This document shows positions 8,087 through 17,314 of a DNA stretch of 64,000 nucleotides, piece by piece (position 1 is the stretch's first letter; each line of letters starts with the position of its first letter). Below the pieces are notes generated by a model. It did not search any database. It was given only the letters and a program-made list of their open reading frames with translations, and was not told where the DNA came from. This stretch comes from Mycoplasmatota bacterium. Its GTDB lineage: Bacteria; Bacillota_I; Bacilli_A; Acholeplasmatales; Acholeplasmataceae. The DNA is taken from positions 1,534,326-1,598,325 of the forward strand of contig CP076021.1 in NCBI GenBank assembly GCA_018622495.1, in the 5' to 3' direction. The translations under genes were made by a program, and so were the position numbers.

Positions 8087-8929
8087 TTATTTTGCAGAAT
8101 ATATTTTAATATCCTTTATATCTGCTTTAGATTCTCCATCAATTTGTAAATATGTCTCTCTATCAAAATGAACTTCAAATTCATTCCCTTCATAAATATG
8201 TACATATTTTTTAAACATGGTATGTTTTCCAAAATATATTGTTGGGAAAATCAAGAAAAGCATAAACTTAGATAATTTTGTAATCACAAGTAAATGAAGA
8301 TTGTTTTCTTCTCTTTTTGCTAAAGGTGCCATTTTCATACCACCACCTTGAAAAGGAGCGTTCATCGCACTAATAAACCATATCTTTTTTTCTTGATATT
8401 TTTTACCGTCAACAGTAAATGTACCTGAGACGGGTTTAAATTTTCTAAAACCTTCTAGTGCATGTCTAAAATAATTAAATTTATTTTTTTTGTATTTTGA
8501 ATGAGAAACAAAATGTATGACTAAACCATCTAATCCTAATCCAACACCATTTAAGAAATATCTGGATTGTTCATTAAAAGTGACATATGGTAATTGTTTT
8601 AAATAAGGCTTTATAAAAACAACTTTTTCTTTTGTTTTTAAACTTCTAATAAAATCATTTCCTGTACCCGCTTGATACATAAAAAGATCTTGAGGATAAG
8701 CAATACCATATATACGATTTGCTATATGATTTAATGTGCCATCACCACCAACCAAAATAATGCGGTCATCTTTGTGTCTTGATTTAACAAAAGTTTCAAC
8801 ATCATCAACATTTAAAATGTTGACATGTTCAACATCATGACCTAATTTTTTTAGTTGTTTTGTTATTTTATCAATAAATTGACGGTTATTCCCATTTCTT
8901 GATAATGGATTAAACAGTATTATATCCAT
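8087..8929 (-). CDS. Diacylglycerol kinase-family lipid kinase (DagK/YegS type)
   Basis: ATP-dependent phosphorylation of diacylglycerol or a related lipid. The nucleotide-binding motif VGGDGTLNHIAN lies near residues 60-70, with AGTGNDF near 87-93 and the conserved NGVGLGLDG near 127-135. The 280-residue length fits the family. It lies 10 bases downstream of tyrS on the same strand, so it is probably co-transcribed. DgkB, which recycles diacylglycerol in Gram-positives, is the most likely role, but the substrate is not proven. Confidence 0.85.
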   Translation of the reverse strand: MDIILFNPLSRNGNNRQFIDKITKQLKKLGHDVEHVNILNVDDVETFVKSRHKDDRIILVGGDGTLNHIANRIYGIAYPQDLFMYQAGTGNDFIRSLKTKEKVVFIKPYLKQLPYVTFNEQSRYFLNGVGLGLDGLVIHFVSHSKYKKNKFNYFRHALEGFRKFKPVSGTFTVDGKKYQEKKIWFISAMNAPFQGGGMKMAPLAKREENNLHLLVITKLSKFMLFLIFPTIYFGKHTMFKKYVHIYEGNEFEVHFDRETYLQIDGESKADIKDIKIYSAK

Positions 8930-8939
8930 TTTGTACCTC

Positions 8940-10184
8940 TTAGTTAAATGCTAAAATAGCATATTTTTTCTTACCTCTACGCAACACGATATATTTATCA
9001 TGAATCGCTAATGTTTTACTAACCATTAATTCTATATCATTTATTTTAACATCATTTAAAGATACTGCGTTATTTTTAACAAATTCTCTCGCTTCTCTTT
9101 TTGATTGTGCAAGATTCACATCGATTAAACAATCTAATATAGATTTCTCTTCATTTAATGTTACTGTATCTAATGTTTTAATTAACATAAGAAATTCATT
9201 TTTAGTTAATTCACTAAGTGTTCCTTTAAATAATGCTTGAGTGACTCTCATCGCTTCTACTAATGCTTTTTCACCATGAACTAGTTTAACAATTTCTCAA
9301 GCCACTTTCTTTTGTCCAAGTCTTAAATGAGGATTATCTATCGTTTCTTTTTCTAATGCTTCGATTTCATCTTTAGATAGTAAAGTTAATGTTCTTAAAT
9401 AATTAGATACATCTTTATCAGATGCGTTAACAAAATATTGATATAACTCATATGGTGATGTTAAATTTTCATCAATCCATAAAGCTCCTGATTCACTTTT
9501 ACCAAATTTTGTGCCATCAGCTTTTAATAACAATGGTGAACTTAAACCAACTGCATCATTTTTATCGCCAGCTACTTTTCTAATTAATTCTAAACCAGTT
9601 GTAATATTTCCCCATTGATCAGATCCACCAAACTGTATTTTACAATCTTGTGTTTTATATAATTCCAAGAAATCAATAGCTTGAATAATCATATACGAAA
9701 ATTCAGTATAAGAAATACCAACATCTAATCTTCTTTGAACTGTATCTTTATTTAACATGTAATTGATAGAAAAGTTTTTCCCATAATCTCTTAAGAATCC
9801 AATGGTATCAATATTTTTTATCCAATCATAATTATTAACATAAACCACTTTTTCATGTCCTAAAAACTTTTCGATTTGTTTTTTAATTTTTTCTGCATTA
9901 GCTAATGACTCATCTAAAGTTAATAGTTTTCTTTCACTTGTTTGTCTAGGATCCCCTATAAGTCCAGTCGCTCCACCAATTAACACAATTGGTGTATGAC
10001 CATATTTTTGTAGTAATAACATACGTACAATTTGAACTAAGTGCCCAACAGTTAAAGATTGTCCTGTTGGATCAAATCCACAGTAAAATTTAACTTGGTT
10101 ATCATTTAAATGTTTTTTTGCTTGTTCTTCGTTACTGACGTCCTTAATAAGTCCACGCCAAATTAAATCATCATATAATTTCAT
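8940..10184 (-). pseudogene. tyrS: Tyrosyl-tRNA synthetase with one in-frame TGA
   Basis: Class Ic synthetase. The HIGH-type motif TVGH lies near residue 48 ([12 protein letters not shown]) and KFGKS is in [16 protein letters not shown] at 9294-9296 interrupts the frame in GQKKVA-stop-EIVKLVHGEKALVEAMRVT. The frame then continues unbroken through the S4-like RNA-binding C-terminus (INDIELMVSKT, IVLRRGKKKYA). The total of 414 codons is normal. In relatives this position is often Glu, Tyr or Trp, so TGG to TGA or a small base-call error would explain it. A T-box lies upstream. Confidence 0.9.
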
Positions 10185-10203
10185 TTTCTTTCTTTTCCTT
10201 TCA

Positions 10204-10380
10204 AATAAAAATCGTCCTTAAAAAATCTAAGGACGAATATATCGCGGTACCACCTTAGTTCTAGAATGAATTCTAGCCCTCATGTATATTTAATCTTAGT
10301 AATTGTAATTCAAAATAAATTTTCTTTTCATGTTACACCCTCATGAAATCTCTATATTAGGTCTATTTATTTCTACTTCG
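10204..10380 (-). promoter_or_regulatory. T-box riboswitch upstream of tyrS
   Basis: The minus-strand RNA contains AAGGTGGTACCGCG (about 10240-10256) and a terminator CGTCCTTAGAT/AAGGACG followed by TTTTTA (about 10205-10237), whose 5' arm can pair with the T-box region. A TAC triplet at 10305-10307 in GAATTACAATT is the best specifier candidate. The leader upstream of the T-box is shorter than usual, and stem I is harder to recognise than in the trpS leader. Confidence 0.85.
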
Positions 10381-10397
10381 TTTACATCATCGATTGA

Positions 10398-11396
10398 TTA
10401 AATTTTTGTTGATTCTCTTTTTACAATATAATGTGGCAATATAATTCTTATATTATCAACATCATTTGAGCTCATTAACTTAGTTAATAGTCTCATAGAA
10501 ACAGCACCTATATCATACACTGGCACATCAATAGATGTCAAGGTAGGTCTTGATAATAATGCATATTTTGTATTTTGGAATCCTGCAATTTCTAATTTAC
10601 CTGGCACATCAACTTTACGATCTCTTGCTATATTCATAAATGATACTGCAATTGAATCTCTAACACCAATAGCACCATCTACTTTTTTATCACTAAAGAA
10701 TGCATTAAAATGTTGACGGTTAATATTTGTATCGCCACTTGTTCTAAAGATACGTGGTTGCAAACCAGCTTCTAACATAGCACGTGTATAACCCGCTTCT
10801 TTTTTATCATTGACTGAATAACGTCTAGCAGTACTTAATAAATAAATATCTTTTCGATCATCATCAATCATTAATTTGGTAATTTCATAACCTGCTTTTT
10901 CATAATCAATAGATACCATTGGTACCTTTTCGTCATCGTAAACAACATTTGCAAATACAAATGGAATTTGGTTATCAATAAATATTTTTTCAACTTCTTC
11001 AACACGGTTTGTACTTAGTTCATCATTAAGATATAATATACCATCAACTTGTTCAGCAATAATGTCTTTTAAAATATCTATAACGTCCATATCTTCTCTA
11101 ATTGTAAAAAGCTTAATTGAATATTTATAATTATGAGCGATATCACTAATACCACCAAGCATTTCTGCGACCGATGCTCTAGTAACATCTGAAATGACAA
11201 TGCCGACTGTTGTTGTTTTACGACTTGCTAAACCTCTAGCAATAACATTAGGACGATACCCTAATTCTTTTATAACTTTTAAGACACGTTGTCTTGTTTC
11301 TTCTTTTACTTTTTCAGGGTTGTTAAGTACACGCGAAACTGTCGCTAAAGACACTCCTGCTGCACCGGCAACATCATATATAGTTGCATTACTCAT
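10398..11396 (-). CDS. ccpA: LacI-family transcriptional regulator, CcpA-like
   Basis: The N-terminal helix-turn-helix reads IYDVAGAAGVSLATVSRVLN, followed by the hinge helix RPNVIARGLASRK at about residues 48-60 and a periplasmic-binding-protein-like core (VGIVISDVTRASVAEMLGG, IDVPVYDIG). The 332-residue length and the hinge fit CcpA, the catabolite regulator that binds cre sites with HPr-Ser-P. An HPr with the regulatory Ser is encoded at 20697-20942, and several cre-like sequences occur in the window. It is followed by T-box-tyrS on the same strand. Another LacI sugar repressor cannot be excluded. Confidence 0.8.
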   Translation of the reverse strand: MSNATIYDVAGAAGVSLATVSRVLNNPEKVKEETRQRVLKVIKELGYRPNVIARGLASRKTTTVGIVISDVTRASVAEMLGGISDIAHNYKYSIKLFTIREDMDVIDILKDIIAEQVDGILYLNDELSTNRVEEVEKIFIDNQIPFVFANVVYDDEKVPMVSIDYEKAGYEITKLMIDDDRKDIYLLSTARRYSVNDKKEAGYTRAMLEAGLQPRIFRTSGDTNINRQHFNAFFSDKKVDGAIGVRDSIAVSFMNIARDRKVDVPGKLEIAGFQNTKYALLSRPTLTSIDVPVYDIGAVSMRLLTKLMSSNDVDNIRIILPHYIVKRESTKI

Positions 11397-11493
11397 GAAA
11401 AATCACCTCTACTTCATATTATTTTCAAAGATATTATATCACGATATGTAAAGGCTTTCAAGTATTTTATGAAAATTCTTTCATTTTTGTTTC

Positions 11494-11523
11494 AAAAAAA
11501 TAAAGAGACCTAAGTCTCTTTAT
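11494..11523 (-). terminator. Terminator of the rpsP-rplS operon
   Basis: In the minus strand ATAAAGAGACTTAGGTCTCTTTATTTTTTT forms a stem with a T-run directly after the rplS stop. Confidence 0.85.
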
Positions 11524-11527
11524 CAAT

Positions 11528-11884
11528 TTATCGTTTTTCTTTAATTCTTGATGCTTTAGCTGACAATGTACGGATGTAATGAAGTTTAGCTCTTCTTACT
11601 TTACCTCTACGTGCAACATCGATGTGATCGATTGCTGGTGAATGCATAGGGAAAGTTCTTTCTACACCAATACCATAAGAAATTTTACGAACAGTAAATG
11701 TTTCAGATACACCGCCACCTTGTTTTTTAATAACAAGACCTTCAAATAATTGAAGACGTTCACGGTTACCTTCTTTAATTTTAACATATACTTTTACAGT
11801 GTCTCCTGCATTAAATGTAGGGACTTCTTTTAGATAACCTTTTGTTATCTCAGCGATTAACGCTTGGCCTTTTAGCTTTGACAT
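11528..11884 (-). CDS. rplS: Ribosomal protein L19
   Basis: Component of the 50S subunit at the 30S-50S interface. The family segments [29 protein letters not shown] and [30 protein letters not shown] are present. At 118 residues it is of normal length. Last gene of the rpsP-khpA-rimM-trmD-rplS operon, separated from trmD by about 100 bases that may hold an L19 leader. Confidence 0.97.
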   Translation of the reverse strand: MSKLKGQALIAEITKGYLKEVPTFNAGDTVKVYVKIKEGNRERLQLFEGLVIKKQGGGVSETFTVRKISYGIGVERTFPMHSPAIDHIDVARRGKVRRAKLHYIRTLSAKASRIKEKR

Positions 11885-11975
11885 TTTAGACTCACTCTCT
11901 TTCCTTCCAATGTTCTTGTTTTAGACAGCGGACCATTGTGTAATTAATTAGGCTTAATTATTATAACAAAGTTAT
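11885..11975 (-). promoter_or_regulatory. Possible L19 leader region
   Basis: The 100-base gap between trmD and rplS is unusual inside this otherwise tight operon. The transcript ACAATGGTCCGCTGTCTAAAAC followed by GGAAGGAAAGAG resembles the position of the known Firmicutes L19 leader, but I cannot confirm the fold. Confidence 0.35.
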
Positions 11976-11988
11976 AAATAACTTGCAA

Positions 11989-12714
11989 CTATTTATTTTT
12001 TTCAGCTTTTATTTCAGCTAAAATAGTTTCTTCTTTTTTTGATAATTTTAAATCTTTAATAAGATCAGGACGTTTTTCATAAGTTGCTTTGATACTTTCT
12101 TTTTGTCGCCAATCTTCAATATTTTTGTGATGTCCTGATTTTAATATTTCAGGCACTTGACGTCCTTCATAACTGTCTGGTTTAGTATACTGAGGATATT
12201 TTAACCATCCATTTTGTAGACTATCTGTTTCTCTTGATAATTCATCAATTACACCAGGGACTAATCTTACAATGGCATCACTTAAGATCATTGCAGGAAT
12301 TTCACCACCTGTTAAAACATAATTACCAATTGAAATTTCTTCATCTACAAATTCTAATACGCGTGCATCAATACCTTCATAATGTCCACACAATAATATT
12401 AAATGTTTTATTTTGGAAAAGTTTATTGCTTTTTCTTGATTAAACATTTGACCTTGTGGTGACAACAATATAACTTTTGTATCAGGCGTTCTTAATTGAT
12501 TAATCACTTTATAAAATGGTGGAAATTGCATGAGCATGCCAGATCCTCCGCCATAAGGCGTATCATCAATATAGTTATTTTTACGTACACTGTAATCTCT
12601 TAATTGATGACAATTAATCTTAACTAATCCTTGTGCTTGTGCACGTTTCATAATTGATGTGTTTATAAACGCATCAAAAAACTCAGGAAATATCGTCACA
12701 ATATCAATGATCAT
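11989..12714 (-). CDS. trmD: tRNA (guanine37-N1)-methyltransferase
   Basis: Methylates G37 of tRNAs reading CNN codons, preventing frameshifting. Family signatures: MIIDIVTIFPEFF at the start, DDTPYGGGSGMLM near residue 50, LCGHYEGIDARV near 109, and the trefoil-knot segment GNYVLTGGEIPAMILSDAIVRLVPGVI near 130-156. The 241-residue length is normal. It overlaps rimM by four bases (ATGA). Confidence 0.97.
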   Translation of the reverse strand: MIIDIVTIFPEFFDAFINTSIMKRAQAQGLVKINCHQLRDYSVRKNNYIDDTPYGGGSGMLMQFPPFYKVINQLRTPDTKVILLSPQGQMFNQEKAINFSKIKHLILLCGHYEGIDARVLEFVDEEISIGNYVLTGGEIPAMILSDAIVRLVPGVIDELSRETDSLQNGWLKYPQYTKPDSYEGRQVPEILKSGHHKNIEDWRQKESIKATYEKRPDLIKDLKLSKKEETILAEIKAEKNK

Positions 12715-13193
12715 AATAATCCCTCGATACTTTTAATCACAATGGTATTTGTAACACTAACTACAAATTCCTTTCTAAAAGGAATCAGTGTTTTTTTAGT
12801 GTTTGTTTCGATTTCTAATAAATGCCCTTGAGGAACCTCAATCACACTTAATACTAAACCGATTTTCTCACCATTTTCTAAATACACTTCTTTGTCGATA
12901 AGTTCATCATAATAGAATTCATCATCTTCAATTTCTTCGTTCTTTTCTTCAGAATAAACAAATAACCCTTTGTACTTTAAAACATCGTTTATATTATCAA
13001 TGTTTTTAAATTTAACAATAAGCACATTTTTATGTGGTCTTACTCTTTCAATTTCCAAAGGTTTATAAGCATGATCCTTTAATTCAACATAGATTGTTTC
13101 ATTCATACGAAAGCGATTGAAATCACTTAGATTAAATATATGAACTTCGCCTTTTATACCGTGCGTATTGACTATTTTTCCTATTTGATACAT
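12711..13193 (-). CDS. rimM: 16S rRNA processing protein RimM
   Basis: 30S maturation factor. It has the N-terminal RimM barrel (YQIGKIVNTHGIKGEVHIF), the middle VLIVKFKNIDNINDVLKYKG, and the C-terminal PRC-barrel DDEFYYDELIDKEVYLENGEKIG. At 160 residues it is of usual length. It sits 8 bases after khpA and overlaps trmD. Confidence 0.95.
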   Translation of the reverse strand: MYQIGKIVNTHGIKGEVHIFNLSDFNRFRMNETIYVELKDHAYKPLEIERVRPHKNVLIVKFKNIDNINDVLKYKGLFVYSEEKNEEIEDDEFYYDELIDKEVYLENGEKIGLVLSVIEVPQGHLLEIETNTKKTLIPFRKEFVVSVTNTIVIKSIEGLL

Positions 13194-13201
13194 GTGCTTA
13201 A

Positions 13202-13450
13202 TTAAAATGAATCAATATCAATATGAACACGCATGTGTTCTTTTGATGCACCTGCATAAACAATGGTTCTCATTGCGCTTGCAATTTTCCCACCTTTGCC
13301 AATGACACGACCTAAATCAGCTTCATTAACGAGAAGTTGAATGTTAATTGTATCTTCATCAGAAGATAAAATTTTAACTAATACATCATCCGGGTTAACG
13401 ACTAATGGCACAATCATATTTTTGATTAATTTTTCAAAATCTATCGCCAT
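13202..13450 (-). CDS. khpA: KH-domain RNA-binding protein KhpA (YlqC)
   Basis: An 82-residue single KH domain. The GxxG loop is in GRVIGKGGKIASAMR near residues 48-61. In Gram-positives KhpA pairs with KhpB in RNA binding linked to cell elongation and division. Its place between rpsP and rimM is the conserved Firmicutes order. Confidence 0.93.
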   Translation of the reverse strand: MAIDFEKLIKNMIVPLVVNPDDVLVKILSSDEDTINIQLLVNEADLGRVIGKGGKIASAMRTIVYAGASKEHMRVHIDIDSF

Positions 13451-13468
13451 AATAAGTACCCCCTACAA

Positions 13469-13711
13469 TTATTTGTTTAATACGTTGTATTTCTTAAATA
13501 AACTCTTCACGGTTTCAGTTGGTTGTGCACCATTGTCTAACCATTTTTGAGCTTTATCAGAACTAATTTTTACTTCACCTAAAATTGGTTCATATGTTCC
13601 AATAATTTCTAAGAATTTACCATCTCTTGCTCTTCTTGAATCACTTGCTACAACTCTATAGAATGGTCTTTTATTTGAACCATAACGTTGTAATCTAATT
13701 TTAACTGCCAT
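13469..13711 (-). CDS. rpsP: Ribosomal protein S16
   Basis: 30S assembly protein with the typical start [33 protein letters not shown] chose ATG 13711 rather than the codon 15 bases upstream because MAVKIR is the family N-terminus and GAAAGTGAG lies about 10 bases before it. 80 residues. First gene of the ribosomal/tRNA-modification operon. Confidence 0.96.
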   Translation of the reverse strand: MAVKIRLQRYGSNKRPFYRVVASDSRRARDGKFLEIIGTYEPILGEVKISSDKAQKWLDNGAQPTETVKSLFKKYNVLNK

Positions 13712-13795
13712 ATGTTTAACACTCACTTTCTTATCTTATATTACATGACTATTATACATGTTTTTTTGAACCTGTCAAGTATTTTTACTTAACAC

Positions 13796-14023
13796 TTAAA
13801 AATTTCTTGTTTCATCATATAAATATGAAGGTGCAAATCCTTTATAACCTTTAATTTTTTTCAATTGTTTTCTTAAATTTTCTTCTTCTTTTTTATCTGC
13901 ATAAATAACAACATAATTTGATTTATCTGATTGATAAGCAACATCAACAGGTAATTCATTGATTTTATTCATCATGTGTTTACCTCTAAAAAACACAACA
14001 AAAGATGCTCTTTCAGCCAACAT
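13796..14023 (-). CDS. ylbG: YlbG-family protein (DUF2129)
   Basis: Small conserved Firmicutes protein of unknown function, starting MLAERASFVVFFRGKHMMNKI. The ATG at 14023 is chosen because AAAGGAGG lies 8 bases upstream; an earlier start codon would overlap ylbF by more than 30 bases. Basic C-terminal half (KKIKGYKGFAPSYLY). The neighbour ylbF is the same as in Bacillus. Confidence 0.85.
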   Translation of the reverse strand: MLAERASFVVFFRGKHMMNKINELPVDVAYQSDKSNYVVIYADKKEEENLRKQLKKIKGYKGFAPSYLYDETRNF

Positions 14024-14405
14024 GACAACTACCTCCTTTTTTAACAATACCAAATGCGTTTGGACTTGGAATATGATCTGATATTAACGATGATAATTCA
14101 AACAAGTAATCATTGATTTCTTTTTCGAACTCACGTTCTAGTTTTAAATATGTATCAACTTCTTTTTGTTGATATAAGTTCATTTTTGTGACACTTAAAA
14201 GTTTTGTGACTTCTTTAAAATCTGGATGGTATGACCCACCATATTGCATCACGTCATTATATTTTATTTTAGCTTCGTCAAAAGCTTTAATTTCATTTGG
14301 ATATAACTGATCGATTAATTTATTCAATCTTGCAATTTCTTTGAATTTAGCATTAGCTGTAAATTCGTCTGCAACTTCATATGCTTTCATAATGATTTCA
14401 GTCAT
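14013..14405 (-). CDS. ylbF: YlbF/YmcA-family regulator of RNA processing
   Basis: A 130-residue helical protein of the YlbF family. In Bacillus, YlbF (RicF) with YmcA and YaaT forms the Ric complex that assists RNase Y mRNA maturation and biofilm and competence pathways. The C-terminal GGSCHVG carries a Cys like those used for Fe-S cluster binding in the Ric proteins. It overlaps the synthase gene upstream by 8 bases and ylbG downstream by 11 bases. Family assignment rests on pattern and on the ylbG neighbour. Confidence 0.75.
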   Translation of the reverse strand: MTEIIMKAYEVADEFTANAKFKEIARLNKLIDQLYPNEIKAFDEAKIKYNDVMQYGGSYHPDFKEVTKLLSVTKMNLYQQKEVDTYLKLEREFEKEINDYLFELSSLISDHIPSPNAFGIVKKGGSCHVG

Positions 14406-15081
14406 AAATTTCTTCCCTTCTTATTTCTTTATATTCACCTTTTTGAAGTGTATTTAATGTTAAATTGCCAATTTTAATTCTCTTTAATTGTAACACGTTA
14501 CAACCTACTGCTTTAAACATCCGCTTCACTTGGTGGTATTTACCTTGATCGATGGTGATTGTTACGTCTTGTTTTTCAACATTTAAATATAATGCTTTCG
14601 CTTTATATATGTTTTGCTTATCATCTTTTATCATCACACCATCTAAAAGTTTTTCTATATCTTTTGTCACTTGATCTAATGTCGCAACATATGTTTTATG
14701 CACATGCTTATTTGGATGTGTTAGTTCATGAATAAACTGTCCATTTGTTGATAATATAAGCAACCCTGTTGTATCAACATCTAATCGACCAGCTATTTTA
14801 AAATCAAACCGATGATATGGTTGCTTTAACAACGTTAAAATACTTGGATAAACATTATCTATTGTTGCACAAACATACCCTTTTGGTTTATATATCATTA
14901 AATTAATTTCATCCTTATAAAATACTTTTTGATCATCAATATAAATATGATAAGGATTAATTTTAGATTTGGGATCAGTTATTTTTGCGTTTTCATCTCT
15001 AACGAGATGCATTTTTAGAAAACTTTTTACCTGTGATCTTGTCGTATATTTGAGTTGTGTTAAATATTTATCTATACGCAT
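14398..15081 (-). CDS. RsuA-type 16S rRNA pseudouridine synthase
   Basis: An N-terminal S4-like domain (MRIDKYLTQLKYTTRSQVKSFLK) is followed by the RsuA/RluB catalytic domain: INLMIYKPKGYVCA near residue 60, then the active-site motif GRLDVDTTGLLILSTNG with the catalytic Asp near residue 100, and KTYVATL. The 227-residue length fits RsuA (pseudouridine 516). RluB-type 23S specificity cannot be excluded. It ends in TGA overlapping ylbF. Confidence 0.88.
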   Translation of the reverse strand: MRIDKYLTQLKYTTRSQVKSFLKMHLVRDENAKITDPKSKINPYHIYIDDQKVFYKDEINLMIYKPKGYVCATIDNVYPSILTLLKQPYHRFDFKIAGRLDVDTTGLLILSTNGQFIHELTHPNKHVHKTYVATLDQVTKDIEKLLDGVMIKDDKQNIYKAKALYLNVEKQDVTITIDQGKYHQVKRMFKAVGCNVLQLKRIKIGNLTLNTLQKGEYKEIRREEIYD

Positions 15082-15128
15082 GAAAGCTCCTTATATTTGT
15101 GATATAATAATAGATGAGGTGTACGCTT

Positions 15129-15710
15129 ATGATTTTAATGAAAGATATCATTAGAGAAGGACATAAAACTTTAACGACAGTCGCTAAAGAAGTAAGACTC
15201 CCTCTCAGCAAGTCAGATAAAAAACTTTTAAAAGACTTATTACAATATGTAAAAAACTCTCAAGATGAAGCATTTGTTGAAAAATATCATATTAGACCAG
15301 CTGTTGGTATTGCAGCACCACAAGTCAATGTATCTAAACGTATGTATGCTGTACATGTAGAGGATTTTGATGGTGTTTTATACTCTTATGCACTCATTAA
15401 CCCGGTAATCACAAAGAAGACCAATTCACTCATCTATCTACCTGGTGGTGAAGGTTGCTTAAGTGTTGATCGTGAAACTGAAGGCATTACGCCAAGATAT
15501 GAAAGCATCACGCTTGAAGCCATGTCTTATGATGTTGCATCAGACCAAGTTATCCCTGTTAAATTAGAGTTAAATGGTTATATAGGCATCGTCTTTCAAC
15601 ATGAACTTGATCATCTTAATGGTATTTTATATGTGTCTAAATTATTCCCATCAATTCCAAATGCTAAACCAGCATTTGAATTTGCAAATGATTTAGAAAA
15701 TGAAGCATAA
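15129..15710 (+). CDS. def: Peptide deformylase
   Basis: Removes the formyl group from nascent N-terminal Met. All three metal motifs are present: VGIAAPQVN (GxxAxQ) near residue 60, GGEGCLSVD near residue 110 (Cys ligand), and QHELDHLNGIL near 155-165 (HExxH). The start is ATG 15129, with GAGGTG about 7 bases upstream; an ATG at 15114 overlaps that ribosome site. About 193 residues, as in Gram-positive type 2 enzymes. Confidence 0.95.
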   Translation: MILMKDIIREGHKTLTTVAKEVRLPLSKSDKKLLKDLLQYVKNSQDEAFVEKYHIRPAVGIAAPQVNVSKRMYAVHVEDFDGVLYSYALINPVITKKTNSLIYLPGGEGCLSVDRETEGITPRYESITLEAMSYDVASDQVIPVKLELNGYIGIVFQHELDHLNGILYVSKLFPSIPNAKPAFEFANDLENEA

Positions 15711-16613
15711 TTATTTAAATAGCATATGTAGTAATTTAATCTGATTATCTAAAATGTCATCGTAGGTGGCATTTTTTGTTTCTTCATTTGGAAATATAAT
15801 CTTTGAAACCTCTGTTCTTGTCGTTTCTTTACGTTTGTTTCGTCGATTAAATAACTTTTTCAACCCTTTTTTCTCTGGTTCTTCTTCGAATATTTCTTTA
15901 TAAAATTGATTATCAATAAGTAAAAAACCTTTATAATTATCTCTCATAAGTTTTTTAAATAAAGCGACAACATCAGCTTTACCATATCCAATAAGTTTTG
16001 GAACATTTTCACGATTTGCATCATGACATGCAAATGAAGAAATATGTTTTTTAAGTAAACGATAAGTCGTTGTTGCTGATTGACCTTGATTCATAATATG
16101 AACAGGATCAAAGAAGATTGATAAAAGATTCGATTTATATTTTTTAAAGATATAAGTATATGTATTCATCTTATGATCTGATGTTGGATATATGATGATT
16201 TTTTTATTTGATCGATTTGCTAAATCAATGTAATCATTTAATCGTTTTTCAACATTTGGATATTCATCAATGACAGAATTAAATTTAAATAATCTTAAAT
16301 ATATATGTGTAGCTTTTAATTTTGTTGCAATTTTAAGCGCATATTTAAAATGATCTAAAGCTTCTTCGTGTTGATGGTTATTATCCATTCTATATGGTTT
16401 TATTTCAGGATCTATAATACTTACTTTGATTTTATGGTCTTTAAATAAAACTTGCATTTTTTTAACAAGTTTATCATCAACTTCAAAAATATTTTTTTGT
16501 TGAACAAATCTTAAACAAATGGTATCTAATTTATGTCTATTTGCTAATTCAACTTGTTCTTCTACTGATAAGTTTTTATCATGATCTATAAAACCAGTAA
16601 TTTTAGCTTTCAT
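15711..16613 (-). CDS. Sugar phosphate isomerase/epimerase-like TIM-barrel protein
   Basis: A predicted xylose-isomerase-like TIM barrel of about 300 residues. Recognisable strands include THIYLRLFKFNS, KIIIYPTSDHKMN, LLSIFFDPVHIMNQG and SFACHDANRENVPKLIGYGKADVVALFKKL, the last with an Asp/His pattern typical of metal-binding epimerases. The start at 16613 is preceded by TTGGAGG. An Arg/Lys-rich insertion (KKLFNRRNKRKE) near residue 260 is odd. Substrate unknown. Confidence 0.65.
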   Translation of the reverse strand: MKAKITGFIDHDKNLSVEEQVELANRHKLDTICLRFVQQKNIFEVDDKLVKKMQVLFKDHKIKVSIIDPEIKPYRMDNNHQHEEALDHFKYALKIATKLKATHIYLRLFKFNSVIDEYPNVEKRLNDYIDLANRSNKKIIIYPTSDHKMNTYTYIFKKYKSNLLSIFFDPVHIMNQGQSATTTYRLLKKHISSFACHDANRENVPKLIGYGKADVVALFKKLMRDNYKGFLLIDNQFYKEIFEEEPEKKGLKKLFNRRNKRKETTRTEVSKIIFPNEETKNATYDDILDNQIKLLHMLFK

Positions 16614-17314
16614 ATGTGTTTCCTCCAAACATACATTATAATTGCACCTGCGACACTCACATTTAAACTTTCAACATTTTGTGTTTCTATGGTAACAAAA
16701 CTATCTACATATGTTGCAACATCGTTACTAATACCATGACCTTCATTGCCTAAAATCAATGCAACTTTTTCATTACTTTGATTAATATCATCCGTCTCAT
16801 GAGCATCCGCTGCAATCACTTTGTAATCTTGTGATTTAAGTGTTTCAAGGGCTTCTTTTAGCGGTTTCCTTTCAACATAGCAATCAAAAATTGCGCCTTT
16901 TGATGCTCTAATTGTCTTCTCGTTATAAACATCAGCACTACGCGGACTTAATATAACGTGTGTGAATCCAAATGCAGATGCACTTCTTAATAAAGCACCT
17001 ACATTATCCGGATCTTGAACATCATCTAAAATAAGTACTCTTTTAGATTTTTTCATTGGATTAGTCTTTTTACATAATCCAATTTCATCAATCATTGAAG
17101 GTGTTTGTTGAAGTTCTTTCATTAATGATAATGAAATAAGTATACCTTCTTTATCAGGATTTGATGTAATTGTATCAATTAATGCATTTTGTTCTCTCGC
17201 TTTATCGATAAGATGTTTACCATAAACTAAAAACATATCATGTTGGTCACGATATTTTTTTAGTTTTAGTTTCATCCATAATTTAAATTGTTTATTTTGT
17301 GTAGATTCAATCAA
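16610..17314 (-). CDS. SpoU/TrmH-family RNA 2'-O-methyltransferase
   Basis: It has the SPOUT knot motifs VLILDDVQDPDNVGALLRSASAFG, VALILGNEGHGIS and VESLNVSVAGAIIMY in the right order. An N-terminal substrate-binding domain (about residues 1-90) precedes them. At 234 residues it resembles YsgA/RlmB-like rRNA methyltransferases. Target nucleotide not determinable. It overlaps thiI by 8 bases and the TIM-barrel gene by 4. Confidence 0.88.
   Translation of the reverse strand: MIESTQNKQFKLWMKLKLKKYRDQHDMFLVYGKHLIDKAREQNALIDTITSNPDKEGILISLSLMKELQQTPSMIDEIGLCKKTNPMKKSKRVLILDDVQDPDNVGALLRSASAFGFTHVILSPRSADVYNEKTIRASKGAIFDCYVERKPLKEALETLKSQDYKVIAADAHETDDINQSNEKVALILGNEGHGISNDVATYVDSFVTIETQNVESLNVSVAGAIIMYVWRKHI

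Noticed and set aside
9294..9296. UGA decoded as Trp in this organism
   Set aside because: TGA ends the CYTH gene, the membrane protein at 3263, trpS and the RsuA-type gene, some as ATGA overlaps, and tRNA-Trp has a CCA anticodon.
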